64,000 nt of DNA from Lysobacterales bacterium (GTDB lineage: Bacteria > Pseudomonadota > Gammaproteobacteria > Xanthomonadales > Rhodanobacteraceae), in NCBI GenBank assembly GCA_016721015.1, contig JADKJL010000001.1, forward strand, positions 248,001 to 312,000. The letters run 5' to 3'. Position 1 is the first letter of the stretch. Each line of letters begins with the position of its first letter. Positions 43,473-51,966 of the stretch are shown piece after piece. The notes under the pieces are model-generated. The model was not told where the DNA came from. It made no database searches and saw only the letters and a list, made by a program, of their open reading frames with translations. The translations under genes were made by a program, and so were the position numbers.

Positions 43473-44333
43473 TCAGAACCGGCCGGTTTGGTAGTCGCGA
43501 ATCGTCTCGACGATCTGCTCGGGCGTGTTCATGACGAAGGGACCATGCCTGGCAACCGGCTCGCCAAGCGGCCTGCCGGCGACAAGGATCAATCGCGCGG
43601 ACTCGGCCACGGCACCCACGTGCACATGATCGCCGGCAGCAAGCACGGCGAGTTCGCCACGCGCGATGGTCCTGGATTGCGCCAGTGGCCCGATCGTCGC
43701 GGATCCATCATAGATATAGGCAAATGCGTTGTGGCCCTGCGCCAGCGGCAGGTCGATCGATGTCCCGGCATCCAGTGACAGATCCAGATAAACCGGTTCG
43801 GTGGCGATGCCATGCACCGGGCTAACCGCATCGCCGAAGCGGCCGGCAATCACCCGCGGCGAAACGCCTGCAGCCGGTTCAATGCTGGGGATCGATTGCG
43901 CCGCTATGTCCTGATAGCGCGGTGCCGTCATCTTGTCGCTGGCGGGCAGGTTGACCCACAGCTGAAAACCCCACATCAGACCATCTTCCTGTTCGGGCAT
44001 CTCCGAATGCACGATGCCGCGACCGGCGGTCATCCACTGCACGCTGCCGGGTGTCAGCAAGCCGCTGTTGCCCTGGTTGTCGGCATGGCGCATGCGCCCG
44101 GCAAGCATGTAGGTGACCGTCTCGAAGCCGCGATGCGGGTGATCCGGAAACCCGGCCAGGTAGTCGCCGGCCTGATCGGAGCGGAACTCGTCGAGCAACA
44201 GGAATGGATCGAGCATGTCGAAGTCGCGTTGGCCGATGATCCGATTGAGCTTCACACCCGCGCCATCGCTGGCCGCCTTGCCGGCCACGACGCGGCTGAC
44301 TGAACGTGAAAGATGAGTCGATGGATTGGCCAT
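43473..44333 (-). CDS. Pirin family protein
   Basis: A 286-aa bicupin. The N-terminal cupin has the metal-binding cluster FPDHPHRGFETVTYM and GRGIVHSEMPEQ (three His and one Glu), as in pirin and YhhW, some of which are quercetin 2,3-dioxygenases; other roles are redox sensing. The C-terminal half is the pirin C-terminal domain. I start at 44333, where GAGGAG sits eight bases upstream; the frame extends 34 codons further. It is divergent from the first cyclase gene across 178 bases. Confidence 0.93.
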   Translation of the reverse strand: MANPSTHLSRSVSRVVAGKAASDGAGVKLNRIIGQRDFDMLDPFLLLDEFRSDQAGDYLAGFPDHPHRGFETVTYMLAGRMRHADNQGNSGLLTPGSVQWMTAGRGIVHSEMPEQEDGLMWGFQLWVNLPASDKMTAPRYQDIAAQSIPSIEPAAGVSPRVIAGRFGDAVSPVHGIATEPVYLDLSLDAGTSIDLPLAQGHNAFAYIYDGSATIGPLAQSRTIARGELAVLAAGDHVHVGAVAESARLILVAGRPLGEPVARHGPFVMNTPEQIVETIRDYQTGRF

Positions 44334-44421
44334 GCTGGGCTCCTCATTGAATGCTGGCGTCAACATGAAGCCGAATCGGGCCCCCGACAAGCGCATCGCG
44401 CTGAACGGGTTGGTTTCCGGA

Positions 44422-44463
44422 CGTGAACAATTCACGGGATGGCAAATGCTGGAATTTGTTCAC
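44422..44463. promoter_or_regulatory. Inverted-repeat motif upstream of the first cyclase
   Basis: A short palindrome CGTGAACAATTCACG (44422-44436) is followed by TTGTTCAC at 44456-44463, which is the complement of its GTGAACAA half. Arms are only 6-8 bases, so chance is possible. It lies 50-90 bases before the cyclase start and could be an operator. It has GTGA-N5-TCAC spacing, one base short of a CRP/Clp site. Confidence 0.3.
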
Positions 44464-44511
44464 TTTCTGATGCACACTTGATCGCCCGCTGCGTGGAAAC
44501 AGGGAACGCTC

Positions 44512-47166
44512 GTGAACGCAGGCCTCGGCCCGCAAGGCCAACCGCAATCCAGCGCCAGTTCGGTGTTACGCACGTTGGTGCTTTGCGACCTGGTGAATTC
44601 AACCGCCCTGGTCGAGCGGCTCGGCGACCGCGAAGCAGCCGAACTGATCCGCAAACATGACCGTCTGGCACGCACCCTGACCGATCGTCACGGTGGTCGC
44701 GAGATCGACAAGACCGACGGCTTCATGATGATGTTCGACCGGCCGGTGCAGGCGGTCGCCTATGCACTGGACTACCAGCGTGGCCTGCGCCAGCTCAACG
44801 CGGCCGAGAATACGAGCCTGTCCGCACGGGTCGGCATCCATGTCGGCGATGTGGTGGTCTGGGACAACAGCAGCGACGATATTGCGCGGGGCGCCAAGCC
44901 GGTCGAGGTCGAGGGCCTGGTCAAACCGATCACCTCGCGCCTGATGAGCCTGGCCCTGCCCGGCCAGATCCTGCTCTCGAATATTGCCTACGATCTGGCT
45001 CATCGCGCCCAGGGCGAGCTGGGCGAAGATCTGGGCAAGATCCGCTGGCGAACGCACGGCCGCTATCGGTTCCGCGGCGTTCCCGACCCGGTGGCCGTGT
45101 TCGAAATCGGCGAGGAAGGACTGGCGCCGCTGAAGGCGCCGCCGTGGTCGAGCAAGGCGCATCGGGAAGTGCCGTTCTGGCGGCGTCCGGCAACGGTAGT
45201 CTTTGAGTCGCTGGTGGTGGCGGCCCTGATTGTCGTACCGATCGTGATGTTCCTGCGCCCCGACCCGGCCATCGCCTTCGCCAGCCGCGACTGGGTGGTG
45301 GTCGGCAGCCTGCACAACCTGACCAGCGAGGCGGTCTTCGACGATGCGCTGGAGAGTGCCCTGCGCATCGGTCTGGAGCAGTCGCGATACGTCAACGTCA
45401 TGCCCGATCTGAAGGTGCGCGACACGATCACGCGCATGCAGCGCGATCCGGACAAGACCGAGATCGATCGTGAGGTCGGCTCGGAAGTCGCAATCCGCGA
45501 CGGCGCACGGGCGCTGATCCTGCCGACCATTGCCGAAATCGGCGGACGTGTGCGCATCACCGCCGAGGTGATCGACCCGCAGACGCAGACCACCGTGTAC
45601 TCGGAAACGGCTGACGGCATCGGCAAGGAATCGATCCTGCCCTCGCTGGACGCGATCAACAGTCGCCTGCGCGTGCGCCTGGGCGAGGCGCTGGCGACGG
45701 TGTCGAATGAATCGATACCACTTGAGAAAGTGGCGACCGGCAATCTCAACGCGTTGCGCGCCTACACCATGGGTTGCAAGGCTTACGACGGCGCACGCGA
45801 TGAGGAAGCCACGCGCTTCTATCGGCAGGCATTGACCCTGGATCCCGACTTTGCGCTTGCGCGGGTCGGCCTTGCCAAGGTGTTTCTCACCCTGGGCAAG
45901 AATTCCCTCGCGCTTGAAGAACTGAATGCGGCTCACGCAGCGCAAGGCAGGATGTCGCCGCGCGACAGCCTCTACGTCAATGCATTGCTTTCGACGGCGA
46001 ACGAGGCTTCGCAGAATGACGCTATTGAAAACTGGAAGGTGCTGGCTGGAACCTATCCTGATTTTCTCAGCGGACAGGCCCTGCACGCTTACTACCTGTG
46101 GTGGTTTGGCAACAGGATCAAGGAAGCCATCGAGCCGGGAATGAGGGCGGTTTCCAGCAAGAATCCGAATCCAGCCAACAGCGAGTTGCTGCTCGGAACA
46201 CTCTACTTGGCGAGCGAGCGCTATGAGGAGTCGCTGGTGCAATTCAGCATGGCGAATTCGGCGCAGTCCGGCGGACTTGCATGGACGATTGCCACTGCCC
46301 ACGCAGCCGCGCTTGACTTCGATGCGGCGGATTCGGCGCTTGCCTCACGCCCCGCTGGTTCGCCGAAGGAAGAAGATGAAAGCACGACGATCGTCCGTGC
46401 TGCCATATTTGTCGACCGGGGTGAATGGGACAACGCGTACAAGCTTCTTGGCCAAGCTGATCAAGCGGTCCGAGCGACGGAAAAGTCCAATGAAGTCGAG
46501 TTGTCATTGCTCGGCATCAAGAGTCTTCCGATTGGCGACTCCAGAGACAGCAAGTCGCTTGCGGTTGCACTGCGACGCCTCAGGACGGAACTGAAGGAGA
46601 CCGCGCAGCCCGACAGGTACAAGCTACGATCACGCGCACTTTTTGGCGCTTATCTGGCAGCCCGTGCGCGATCTTCCGTGGATGTGGAAAATACCTTGAA
46701 GGCAGTAGGCCTCGCGTCTGGCGACCAATATCCGACGCTCGCAAACTTGCTCGCGGTGGTCGAGGCCGAAATGGACCTGGCCAAGGGAAAGCCGCAAGAT
46801 GCGCTGCGGAAACTGCAGGGACGCCTGGACGGAAACGAACTCTTTGTCACCCACGTCACATTGATGGACGCACACGCCTCAAGCGGCGATTTCAGATCGG
46901 CACTGGCGGAAGCCAACTGGCTGGCAAGGAATCGGGGGCGCGCCTACGCAGAATTGAATGTTCAGGGCGCAGTCCCGTTCAATATCGCCATGTCGGATCT
47001 GGCGATATTGAACGCAGCGGAGTATGCCGCTCAAATCGATGACAAGAAGTCGTCTCGCCAATCGCTGGAAAAATTCTTGTCGCGTTGGCCTGCAGCGATA
47101 GACAACAAATTGCTTGGCGATCGGATCAGGAAGCTGAAAACGACGTTGAACCCGCAGAGTCCTTAG
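44512..47166 (+). CDS. Putative peptide-modification-system cyclase, copy 1 (class III cyclase-TM-TPR)
   Basis: An 884-aa membrane protein. Residues 18-200 form a class III nucleotidyl-cyclase-like domain with metal Asp candidates Asp26 (VLCDLVNST) and Asp69 (IDKTDGFMMMF), GIHVGDVVV, and RLMSLALPGQILLS with Arg143. A membrane helix (about 229-248) separates it from a periplasmic FlgO/TolB-like domain (260-400; ILPTIAEIGGRVRITAEVIDP) and a C-terminal array of TPR-like helices (about 405-880). The layout matches the TIGRFAMs family named putative peptide modification system cyclase (from memory, TIGR04510). Two catalytic features differ from active cyclases: the Lys lies two, not four, residues before Asp69, and Pro139 stands where Asn is expected four residues before Arg143. 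The start is GTG. Its 3' end overlaps the convergent peptide gene by 41 bases. Confidence 0.85.
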   Translation: MNAGLGPQGQPQSSASSVLRTLVLCDLVNSTALVERLGDREAAELIRKHDRLARTLTDRHGGREIDKTDGFMMMFDRPVQAVAYALDYQRGLRQLNAAENTSLSARVGIHVGDVVVWDNSSDDIARGAKPVEVEGLVKPITSRLMSLALPGQILLSNIAYDLAHRAQGELGEDLGKIRWRTHGRYRFRGVPDPVAVFEIGEEGLAPLKAPPWSSKAHREVPFWRRPATVVFESLVVAALIVVPIVMFLRPDPAIAFASRDWVVVGSLHNLTSEAVFDDALESALRIGLEQSRYVNVMPDLKVRDTITRMQRDPDKTEIDREVGSEVAIRDGARALILPTIAEIGGRVRITAEVIDPQTQTTVYSETADGIGKESILPSLDAINSRLRVRLGEALATVSNESIPLEKVATGNLNALRAYTMGCKAYDGARDEEATRFYRQALTLDPDFALARVGLAKVFLTLGKNSLALEELNAAHAAQGRMSPRDSLYVNALLSTANEASQNDAIENWKVLAGTYPDFLSGQALHAYYLWWFGNRIKEAIEPGMRAVSSKNPNPANSELLLGTLYLASERYEESLVQFSMANSAQSGGLAWTIATAHAAALDFDAADSALASRPAGSPKEEDESTTIVRAAIFVDRGEWDNAYKLLGQADQAVRATEKSNEVELSLLGIKSLPIGDSRDSKSLAVALRRLRTELKETAQPDRYKLRSRALFGAYLAARARSSVDVENTLKAVGLASGDQYPTLANLLAVVEAEMDLAKGKPQDALRKLQGRLDGNELFVTHVTLMDAHASSGDFRSALAEANWLARNRGRAYAELNVQGAVPFNIAMSDLAILNAAEYAAQIDDKKSSRQSLEKFLSRWPAAIDNKLLGDRIRKLKTTLNPQSP

Positions 47167-47446
47167 ATCCACCGCTCAGCTTCACGGTGGGCACACGCAG
47201 ACACAAGTGGACATTGGCTGATTCGCTGCGCACCTGTTGAAGTGACGCGGCGAAGGCTTCCTTGGAATTGAGCTTGTGAGGAGCGAGATTTTCCCTGGGC
47301 AAGCTCTTGATCACCTCGGCTGAAATGCCGGCGGCCAGCAATGCTTCGCCCGGTGACTTCTCATAACTTGCGCGGAACGCGTCGTCGGTCGAGAGCTTTT
47401 GCAGCAAGGCAATTGCCTGATCTTTGCTGAGCATCGTATCGGTCAT
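47126..47446 (-). CDS. Putative modified peptide, copy 1 (NH/Nif11-like leader)
   Basis: A 106-aa RiPP-precursor-like peptide. The leader LSKDQAIALLQKLSTDDAFR, then SPGEALLAAGIS, has the D-x-x-FR ... P-x-x-AL-x-x-G(I/V) pattern of nitrile-hydratase-like and Nif11 leaders. The core region after about residue 70 is SESANVHLCLRVPTVKLS with a single Cys82 and His80, followed by a Ser/Gly-rich tail that the second peptide lacks. The family corresponds, from memory, to TIGR04509 (putative modified peptide). AGGGGAA lies seven bases before the ATG, and the same CAGGGGAAA leader occurs before the second peptide gene. It converges on the first cyclase gene and overlaps its end. Confidence 0.85.
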   Translation of the reverse strand: MTDTMLSKDQAIALLQKLSTDDAFRASYEKSPGEALLAAGISAEVIKSLPRENLAPHKLNSKEAFAASLQQVRSESANVHLCLRVPTVKLSGGSKDSAGSTSFSAS

Positions 47447-47656
47447 CTGGCTTTCCCCTGAAAGTCGGTTGAACTGCGTTGCCGGAGCGCGTCACTCTCC
47501 ACCGTGCGAATGCGCCAGGTTCGCCAATCCGGAAACACCTGCGCGGCGAGTCTAGCGCCGGGTCGATGGCAAAGCGAGAGGCTGCATTTGGCAAGCATGC
47601 ATTGCCCAGCGCAGAATGGTTCGGATGCCGTGGAGTAAAGCGAGGTTTTCCAATCC
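47447..47656. promoter_or_regulatory. Divergent promoter region, peptide 1 / cyclase 2
   Basis: These 210 bases separate the leftward peptide gene and the rightward second cyclase gene and must contain both promoters. Next to the peptide start the minus strand reads TTCAACCGACTTTCAGGGGA, similar to TTCCAACCTGACAGGGGA before the second peptide gene. I see no confident -35/-10 pair. Confidence 0.45.
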
Positions 47657-50332
47657 GTGAGTGTTGCCGCGATGCCAGATGATGGAGCCGAGAACCGGAC
47701 CAGTTCGCTGTTGCGTACGCTGCTGCTCTGCGACCTGGTCGAGTCGACGGCGCTTGTCGAAAGGCTGGGCGATCGCGAGGCGGCGGAGTTGATCCGCAAA
47801 CACGATCGTCTGGCGCGCACTTTGGCCGATCGCCACGGCGGTCGCGAGATCGACAAGACCGACGGTTTCATGATGATGTTCGAACGCCCGGTGCAGGCGG
47901 TCGCCTTCGCGCTCGATTACCAGCGCGGTCTGCGCCAACTCAATGCGGCCGAGAATACGAGCCTGTCGGCACGCGTAGGCATCCATGTCGGCGATGTCGT
48001 GGTCTGGGACAACAGCAGCGACGATATTGCGCGCGGTGCCAAGCCGGTCGAGGTCGAGGGCCTGGTCAAACCGGTCACCTCGCGGCTGATGAACCTGGCC
48101 CTGCCCGGCCAGATCCTGCTTTCGAATATCGCCTACGACCTCGCCCACCGCGCCCAGGGTGAGCTCGGCGATTTCCTGGCGACGACGCGCTGGCGCACAC
48201 ACGGTCGCTACCGGTTTCGTGGCGTGCCCGATCCGGTGGCGGTGTTCGAGGTCGGCGAAGAGGGCCTCGCCCCGCTCAAGGCACCGCCGTGGTCGAGCAA
48301 GGCACATCGCGAAGTGCCGTTCTGGCGCCGCCCCGCGACGGTCGTCATCGAGACCGTTGTATTGGTTGCCCTGATCGTTGTTCCGGCCGTCATGTTCCTC
48401 AAGCCCGATCCAGCGATCGCGTTTGCCAAGCGTGATTGGGTCGTAGTTGGCAGCCTGCACAACCTGACCAGCGAAAGTCTCTTCGACGATGCGCTGGAAA
48501 GCGCCTTGCGTATCGGCCTCGAACAATCGCACTTCGTCAACGTGCTGCCGGATCTCAAGGTTCGTGACACGATCAAGCGCATGCAACGCGATCCGGATAC
48601 GACCGAAATCGATCGCAAGGTCGGCTCGGAGGTGGCGATCCGTGACGGCGCGCGGGCACTGATCCTGCCTACGATCGCCGAGATCGGCGGACGTGTGCGC
48701 ATCACCGCCGAAGTGATCGATCCACAGACCCAGACCACGGTCTACTCGGAAACCGCCGACGGCATCGGCAAGGAATCGATCCTGCCCTCACTGGATACGA
48801 TCAATGAGCGTCTGCGCGTGCGCCTTGGCGAAGCGCTGGCGACTGTGTCGAATGAATCCAAGCCGCTGGAGGAAGTGGCAACAAAGGATCTGGATGCGTT
48901 GAAGGCTTACTCGCTCGGCGTACAGAAGGCATCACGCGGCCAGTTTGCAGAAGGCTTGGCTCTGCTCGAGCAGGCGCTCAAGGTAGATCCGCAGTTCGCT
49001 TCCGCCAGCATACGAGTCGCCATTGTCAACTACAGCACCGGGCATATCGTCGAAGCACGGAATGCGTTCACTCAAGCGCTGGAGAACCGAAGCAGGCTCT
49101 CAGCACGCGACACCCTTTATGCAGAAAGCTTCCTAGCAACCATGGCTCAATCAAGCGACGCCCTGGGCAAGTGGCAAGTGTTGGTCGACACGTATCCTGA
49201 CTACTTCATCGCCACGGGTGGATTCGCCTATATCTCATGGATAGAGGCAAATCGCTTTGACGCCAACACGATCTCACTAGCGCTCTCCGCGGCGTCGACC
49301 AAGAATCCAACTCCGATTCCCTCCCGACACGTGCTGGCCATCCTGTACCTCGGAAATGAGCGCTACAAAGAGGCGGCGCAGGTACTAAAGGAAGCCGAAG
49401 CAGACGGACTCAAGTTCACTCATTATCTTGCTGCCACCGAAGCCGCTCAACGCAGGTTCGATGAGGCAGAGAAGACACTCGCCCGCATGCCGGCGATTCC
49501 TATGGCTGAAAACCCGGCAGCCGGCAGCGCGCGTACCATACTGGAAGTTGCTTTCCTGCTCGATCAGGGCCGCATCGCAGATGCCACCAGCGCATTGGCG
49601 GGCGCGAGCGGCCAATTCGCGGATGCTAGCAACTTCCGCAACCAGTTCGATGTCATGGGGCTGAGCATTCGCTCAGTACTCGAGCTCAGCGACACGGCTT
49701 CAACGACAGCAGCCATTGAGTCCGCGATTGAGCAAACAAAGACCTTGCGCGCGACGGCAGCGCCAACCGAGCTGATGGTCCTGGACGCGCGGCAATCGCT
49801 GCTCGCCTACCTCGCTGCTCGCACTGCACAGCCAGCTCTGGCGAAGAAGGCCTTGGCGACGATGGGAGACGAAGGCCACCCCGTGCACACGACTGCCTAT
49901 AAACTTCGCAGCATTGCCGAGGCTGAAATTGCCAGGAAATCGGGACAACCACAGCAGGCCATAAAGCAGTTGGAAAAGTTGCTCGATGGAAGCGAACTCT
50001 ACATCACTCATGCCGCCCTCGAAGACGCCTATACGCAGGATGGTGAACGCGATTCCGATGCGTTGAAGGAATCAGAGTGGCTCTCTGCACATCGAGGGCG
50101 CGCCTACGCCGAGGCCGGAGCTGAAAAACTCCTTTCGCCCTTGAACGTACTCCTGTCCGATCTTTCGCTGCTGAGTGGTGCCGAACTCGCGATCAAGAAC
50201 AAGAACCCTGAGCGAGCAGCGTCGATGCTTGGAAAGTTCATTGAGGTTTGGCCGGAGAACTCACGCGCGCCGCCGTTCGCGGCGCGCGTGAAGAAAATTC
50301 AAGACAGCCTCGCCCCAGTCAAATCCCGTTAG
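47657..50332 (+). CDS. Putative peptide-modification-system cyclase, copy 2
   Basis: An 891-aa paralogue of the first cyclase with the same domain order. By hand count residues 20-401 differ at only about 31 positions (roughly 92 per cent identical), including identical Asp26, Asp69, Pro139 and Arg143. After residue 401 the TPR-like part has diverged strongly and aligns only in general layout. This pattern suggests a duplication in which the catalytic and periplasmic parts were kept alike, while the TPR part, perhaps the part that recognises a partner, was changed. The start is GTG 47657, with an ATG five codons on. Its stop overlaps the convergent second peptide gene by four bases. Confidence 0.85.
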   Translation: MSVAAMPDDGAENRTSSLLRTLLLCDLVESTALVERLGDREAAELIRKHDRLARTLADRHGGREIDKTDGFMMMFERPVQAVAFALDYQRGLRQLNAAENTSLSARVGIHVGDVVVWDNSSDDIARGAKPVEVEGLVKPVTSRLMNLALPGQILLSNIAYDLAHRAQGELGDFLATTRWRTHGRYRFRGVPDPVAVFEVGEEGLAPLKAPPWSSKAHREVPFWRRPATVVIETVVLVALIVVPAVMFLKPDPAIAFAKRDWVVVGSLHNLTSESLFDDALESALRIGLEQSHFVNVLPDLKVRDTIKRMQRDPDTTEIDRKVGSEVAIRDGARALILPTIAEIGGRVRITAEVIDPQTQTTVYSETADGIGKESILPSLDTINERLRVRLGEALATVSNESKPLEEVATKDLDALKAYSLGVQKASRGQFAEGLALLEQALKVDPQFASASIRVAIVNYSTGHIVEARNAFTQALENRSRLSARDTLYAESFLATMAQSSDALGKWQVLVDTYPDYFIATGGFAYISWIEANRFDANTISLALSAASTKNPTPIPSRHVLAILYLGNERYKEAAQVLKEAEADGLKFTHYLAATEAAQRRFDEAEKTLARMPAIPMAENPAAGSARTILEVAFLLDQGRIADATSALAGASGQFADASNFRNQFDVMGLSIRSVLELSDTASTTAAIESAIEQTKTLRATAAPTELMVLDARQSLLAYLAARTAQPALAKKALATMGDEGHPVHTTAYKLRSIAEAEIARKSGQPQQAIKQLEKLLDGSELYITHAALEDAYTQDGERDSDALKESEWLSAHRGRAYAEAGAEKLLSPLNVLLSDLSLLSGAELAIKNKNPERAASMLGKFIEVWPENSRAPPFAARVKKIQDSLAPVKSR

Positions 50333-50604
50333 TTGATTCTCATGAACGGAACGATCAGGCAAACGTGCTCGCTGGTATTGGCGTCCGATAGCTTCCGGTG
50401 CGCATCGGCGATTGCCGCCTTATCAGCAAGCTTGCCCGGCTGCAGTGCCACACGATCCAGCTTCGAAATCTGATCGTCCGATACGCCGATCTCCTTGAGT
50501 GAATCAGTGGGGCTTTTCTCAAAACGCGCGCGAAAGCCATCATCCGTCGACAACTGCTTCATCAACTGAAGTTCTTGTTCTTTTGGCAAGCGTGATGCGG
50601 TCAT
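50329..50604 (-). CDS. Putative modified peptide, copy 2 (NH/Nif11-like leader)
   Basis: A 91-aa paralogue of the first peptide. The leader LPKEQELQLMKQLSTDDGFR, then SPTDSLKEIGVS, aligns without gaps with copy 1 over the first 90 residues. The core is TSEHVCLIVPFMRIN with His80 and Cys82 at the same positions as in copy 1, and the peptide ends nine residues after the Cys. The shared core is H-(L/V)-C-L-x-V-P. The ribosome site is AGGGGAAA. The gene is convergent with cyclase copy 2 and divergent from the SagB-like dehydrogenase gene. Confidence 0.85.
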   Translation of the reverse strand: MTASRLPKEQELQLMKQLSTDDGFRARFEKSPTDSLKEIGVSDDQISKLDRVALQPGKLADKAAIADAHRKLSDANTSEHVCLIVPFMRIN

Positions 50605-50774
50605 TTTGATTTTCCCCTGTCAGGTTGGAATGGATGAACGACCGACGGAACAAGCCGTGAACCATCCTTGCGCCCGCAAACGATCGGTCCGCGCGACGGG
50701 GAACCGCAATGGCTCTTGTCCCCCACGTCTTGCGCTGGGTAGGCTAGCAGAACTTTTCCGGTTGGATTGATCTC
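50605..50774. promoter_or_regulatory. Divergent promoter region, peptide 2 / dehydrogenase
   Basis: These 170 bases lie between the second peptide gene and the dehydrogenase gene. The peptide-proximal part repeats the CAGGGGAAA leader of the first peptide gene. Positions 50735-50743 (GGGTAGGCT) look loosely like an extended -10 for the rightward gene, but no matching -35 is clear. Confidence 0.4.
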
Positions 50775-51950
50775 ATGCAGGTCCGTCGCTGTGCTGTTGT
50801 TTTTGTCGAACCGCGAGAGCGCCTGAATTTCGATCTCGGCCGTCTGGTCGAAGGAGGTACCGGAGTTGAGATGGTGCGCGAATGGATTGCGCTGGCGGCG
50901 CATCTGGACGACGAGCAACTGCTCGAAGCCGATGAAGTGCATGCACTGGGATTGCTCTCACCGGACACCTGGGTCGAATTCGAGGAACTTGCCGCCCGGC
51001 ATCCGCGCGCCGCGCTCGACAGCCTGCTCGGCAAGAGATTGTTGATCGGTGACGATGGCAAACACGCCGATCTCCGATTGCACGATGACGAAGTGCGTGA
51101 CAGCCATTGGAAGGGACTCTCGGCGGTGGCCCAAAGGCACTCACGCTGGAAGGCGATCGACACGCTGGAGGCGGAACGCCGCTTTGGTCGTGAGACCGAT
51201 CAGCCATTCCTGGACCAGCTGGGAGCACCCGAGGCACCGGTGCGCGAACGCGTGCCATCCGCGCAGCGCATCGGCTTGGGCAAGCCGGCGGATAGCGCGC
51301 TGGAAGCGCTGGTTCGGCAACGCGTGACCTGTCGCAACTGGGATAGCTCGAAGCCGCTGTCGGCCGAGGATTTCGCCGGCGTGCTTTTCCGTACCTTTGG
51401 CGCACGCGCGGTCAGCGATGAGCCGGGTATTGCGGTGATGAAACGCGCGGTGCCTTCGGCCGGTGGATTGCACCCGACCGAAGCCTATCTGCTGGTACAG
51501 AATGTCGAGGGCGTGAAGCCGGGCCTCTATCACTATCATCCGATCGATCACGCGCTGGAACCGCTCGGCGATGTGGCGGGGCATGAGAGTGCCGAGCTGG
51601 CCTTGCGCATCGTCGCCGGCCAACGCCATTTCATGAAGGCGCACGTGGTCATCGTGCTGGCCAGCCGCTTCCGTCGCACATTCTGGAAATATCGCAATCA
51701 CGCCAAGGCCTATCGGGCGGTGATCCTCGATGCCGGTCATCTGTCGCAGATGCTCTATCTCGCCGCCACCGAGCGCGGCCTCGCCGCCTTCATTACGGCG
51801 GCGGTCAACGAGTGCGACATCGAGCAGATCTTCGGCCTCGATCCGATGCTCGAGGGGGTGCTCGCCGTGTGCGGCTTCGGTTGGCGTGGTGAACTCGTTG
51901 ACGAGGTCGAGTTTGATCCGCTCGGCAGTGTCTGGCCCCGATCCGCTTGA
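50775..51950 (+). CDS. SagB-like putative peptide maturation dehydrogenase
   Basis: A 391-aa protein. Residues 1-150 are an N-terminal domain with winged-helix-like text; residues 170-390 are an FMN-dependent nitroreductase/SagB domain with RQRVTCRNWDSSKPLS (the Arg cluster that grips FMN phosphate), VPSAGGLHPTEAYLLV, GLYHYHPIDHALEPL and ILDAGHLSQMLYLAATERGLAAF. SagB/ThcOx enzymes oxidise azolines to azoles in RiPP maturation. This version corresponds, from memory, to TIGR04511, the dehydrogenase linked to the modified-peptide and cyclase families. No YcaO cyclodehydratase is in the window, so the oxidised group on the peptide is unknown; the single Cys82 is the obvious candidate. Confidence 0.88.
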   Translation: MQVRRCAVVFVEPRERLNFDLGRLVEGGTGVEMVREWIALAAHLDDEQLLEADEVHALGLLSPDTWVEFEELAARHPRAALDSLLGKRLLIGDDGKHADLRLHDDEVRDSHWKGLSAVAQRHSRWKAIDTLEAERRFGRETDQPFLDQLGAPEAPVRERVPSAQRIGLGKPADSALEALVRQRVTCRNWDSSKPLSAEDFAGVLFRTFGARAVSDEPGIAVMKRAVPSAGGLHPTEAYLLVQNVEGVKPGLYHYHPIDHALEPLGDVAGHESAELALRIVAGQRHFMKAHVVIVLASRFRRTFWKYRNHAKAYRAVILDAGHLSQMLYLAATERGLAAFITAAVNECDIEQIFGLDPMLEGVLAVCGFGWRGELVDEVEFDPLGSVWPRSA

Positions 51951-51966
51951 ATGCGCCGCCAGACTG

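Noticed and set aside
44422..44436. CRP/Clp binding site upstream of cyclase 1
   Set aside because: Spacing is GTGA-N5-TCAC rather than N6, and the arms are short.
44599..46302. A 567-codon open frame antisense to cyclase 1, with a similar one antisense to cyclase 2
   Set aside because: Both follow from the conserved coding sequence on the other strand; no domain is recognisable.
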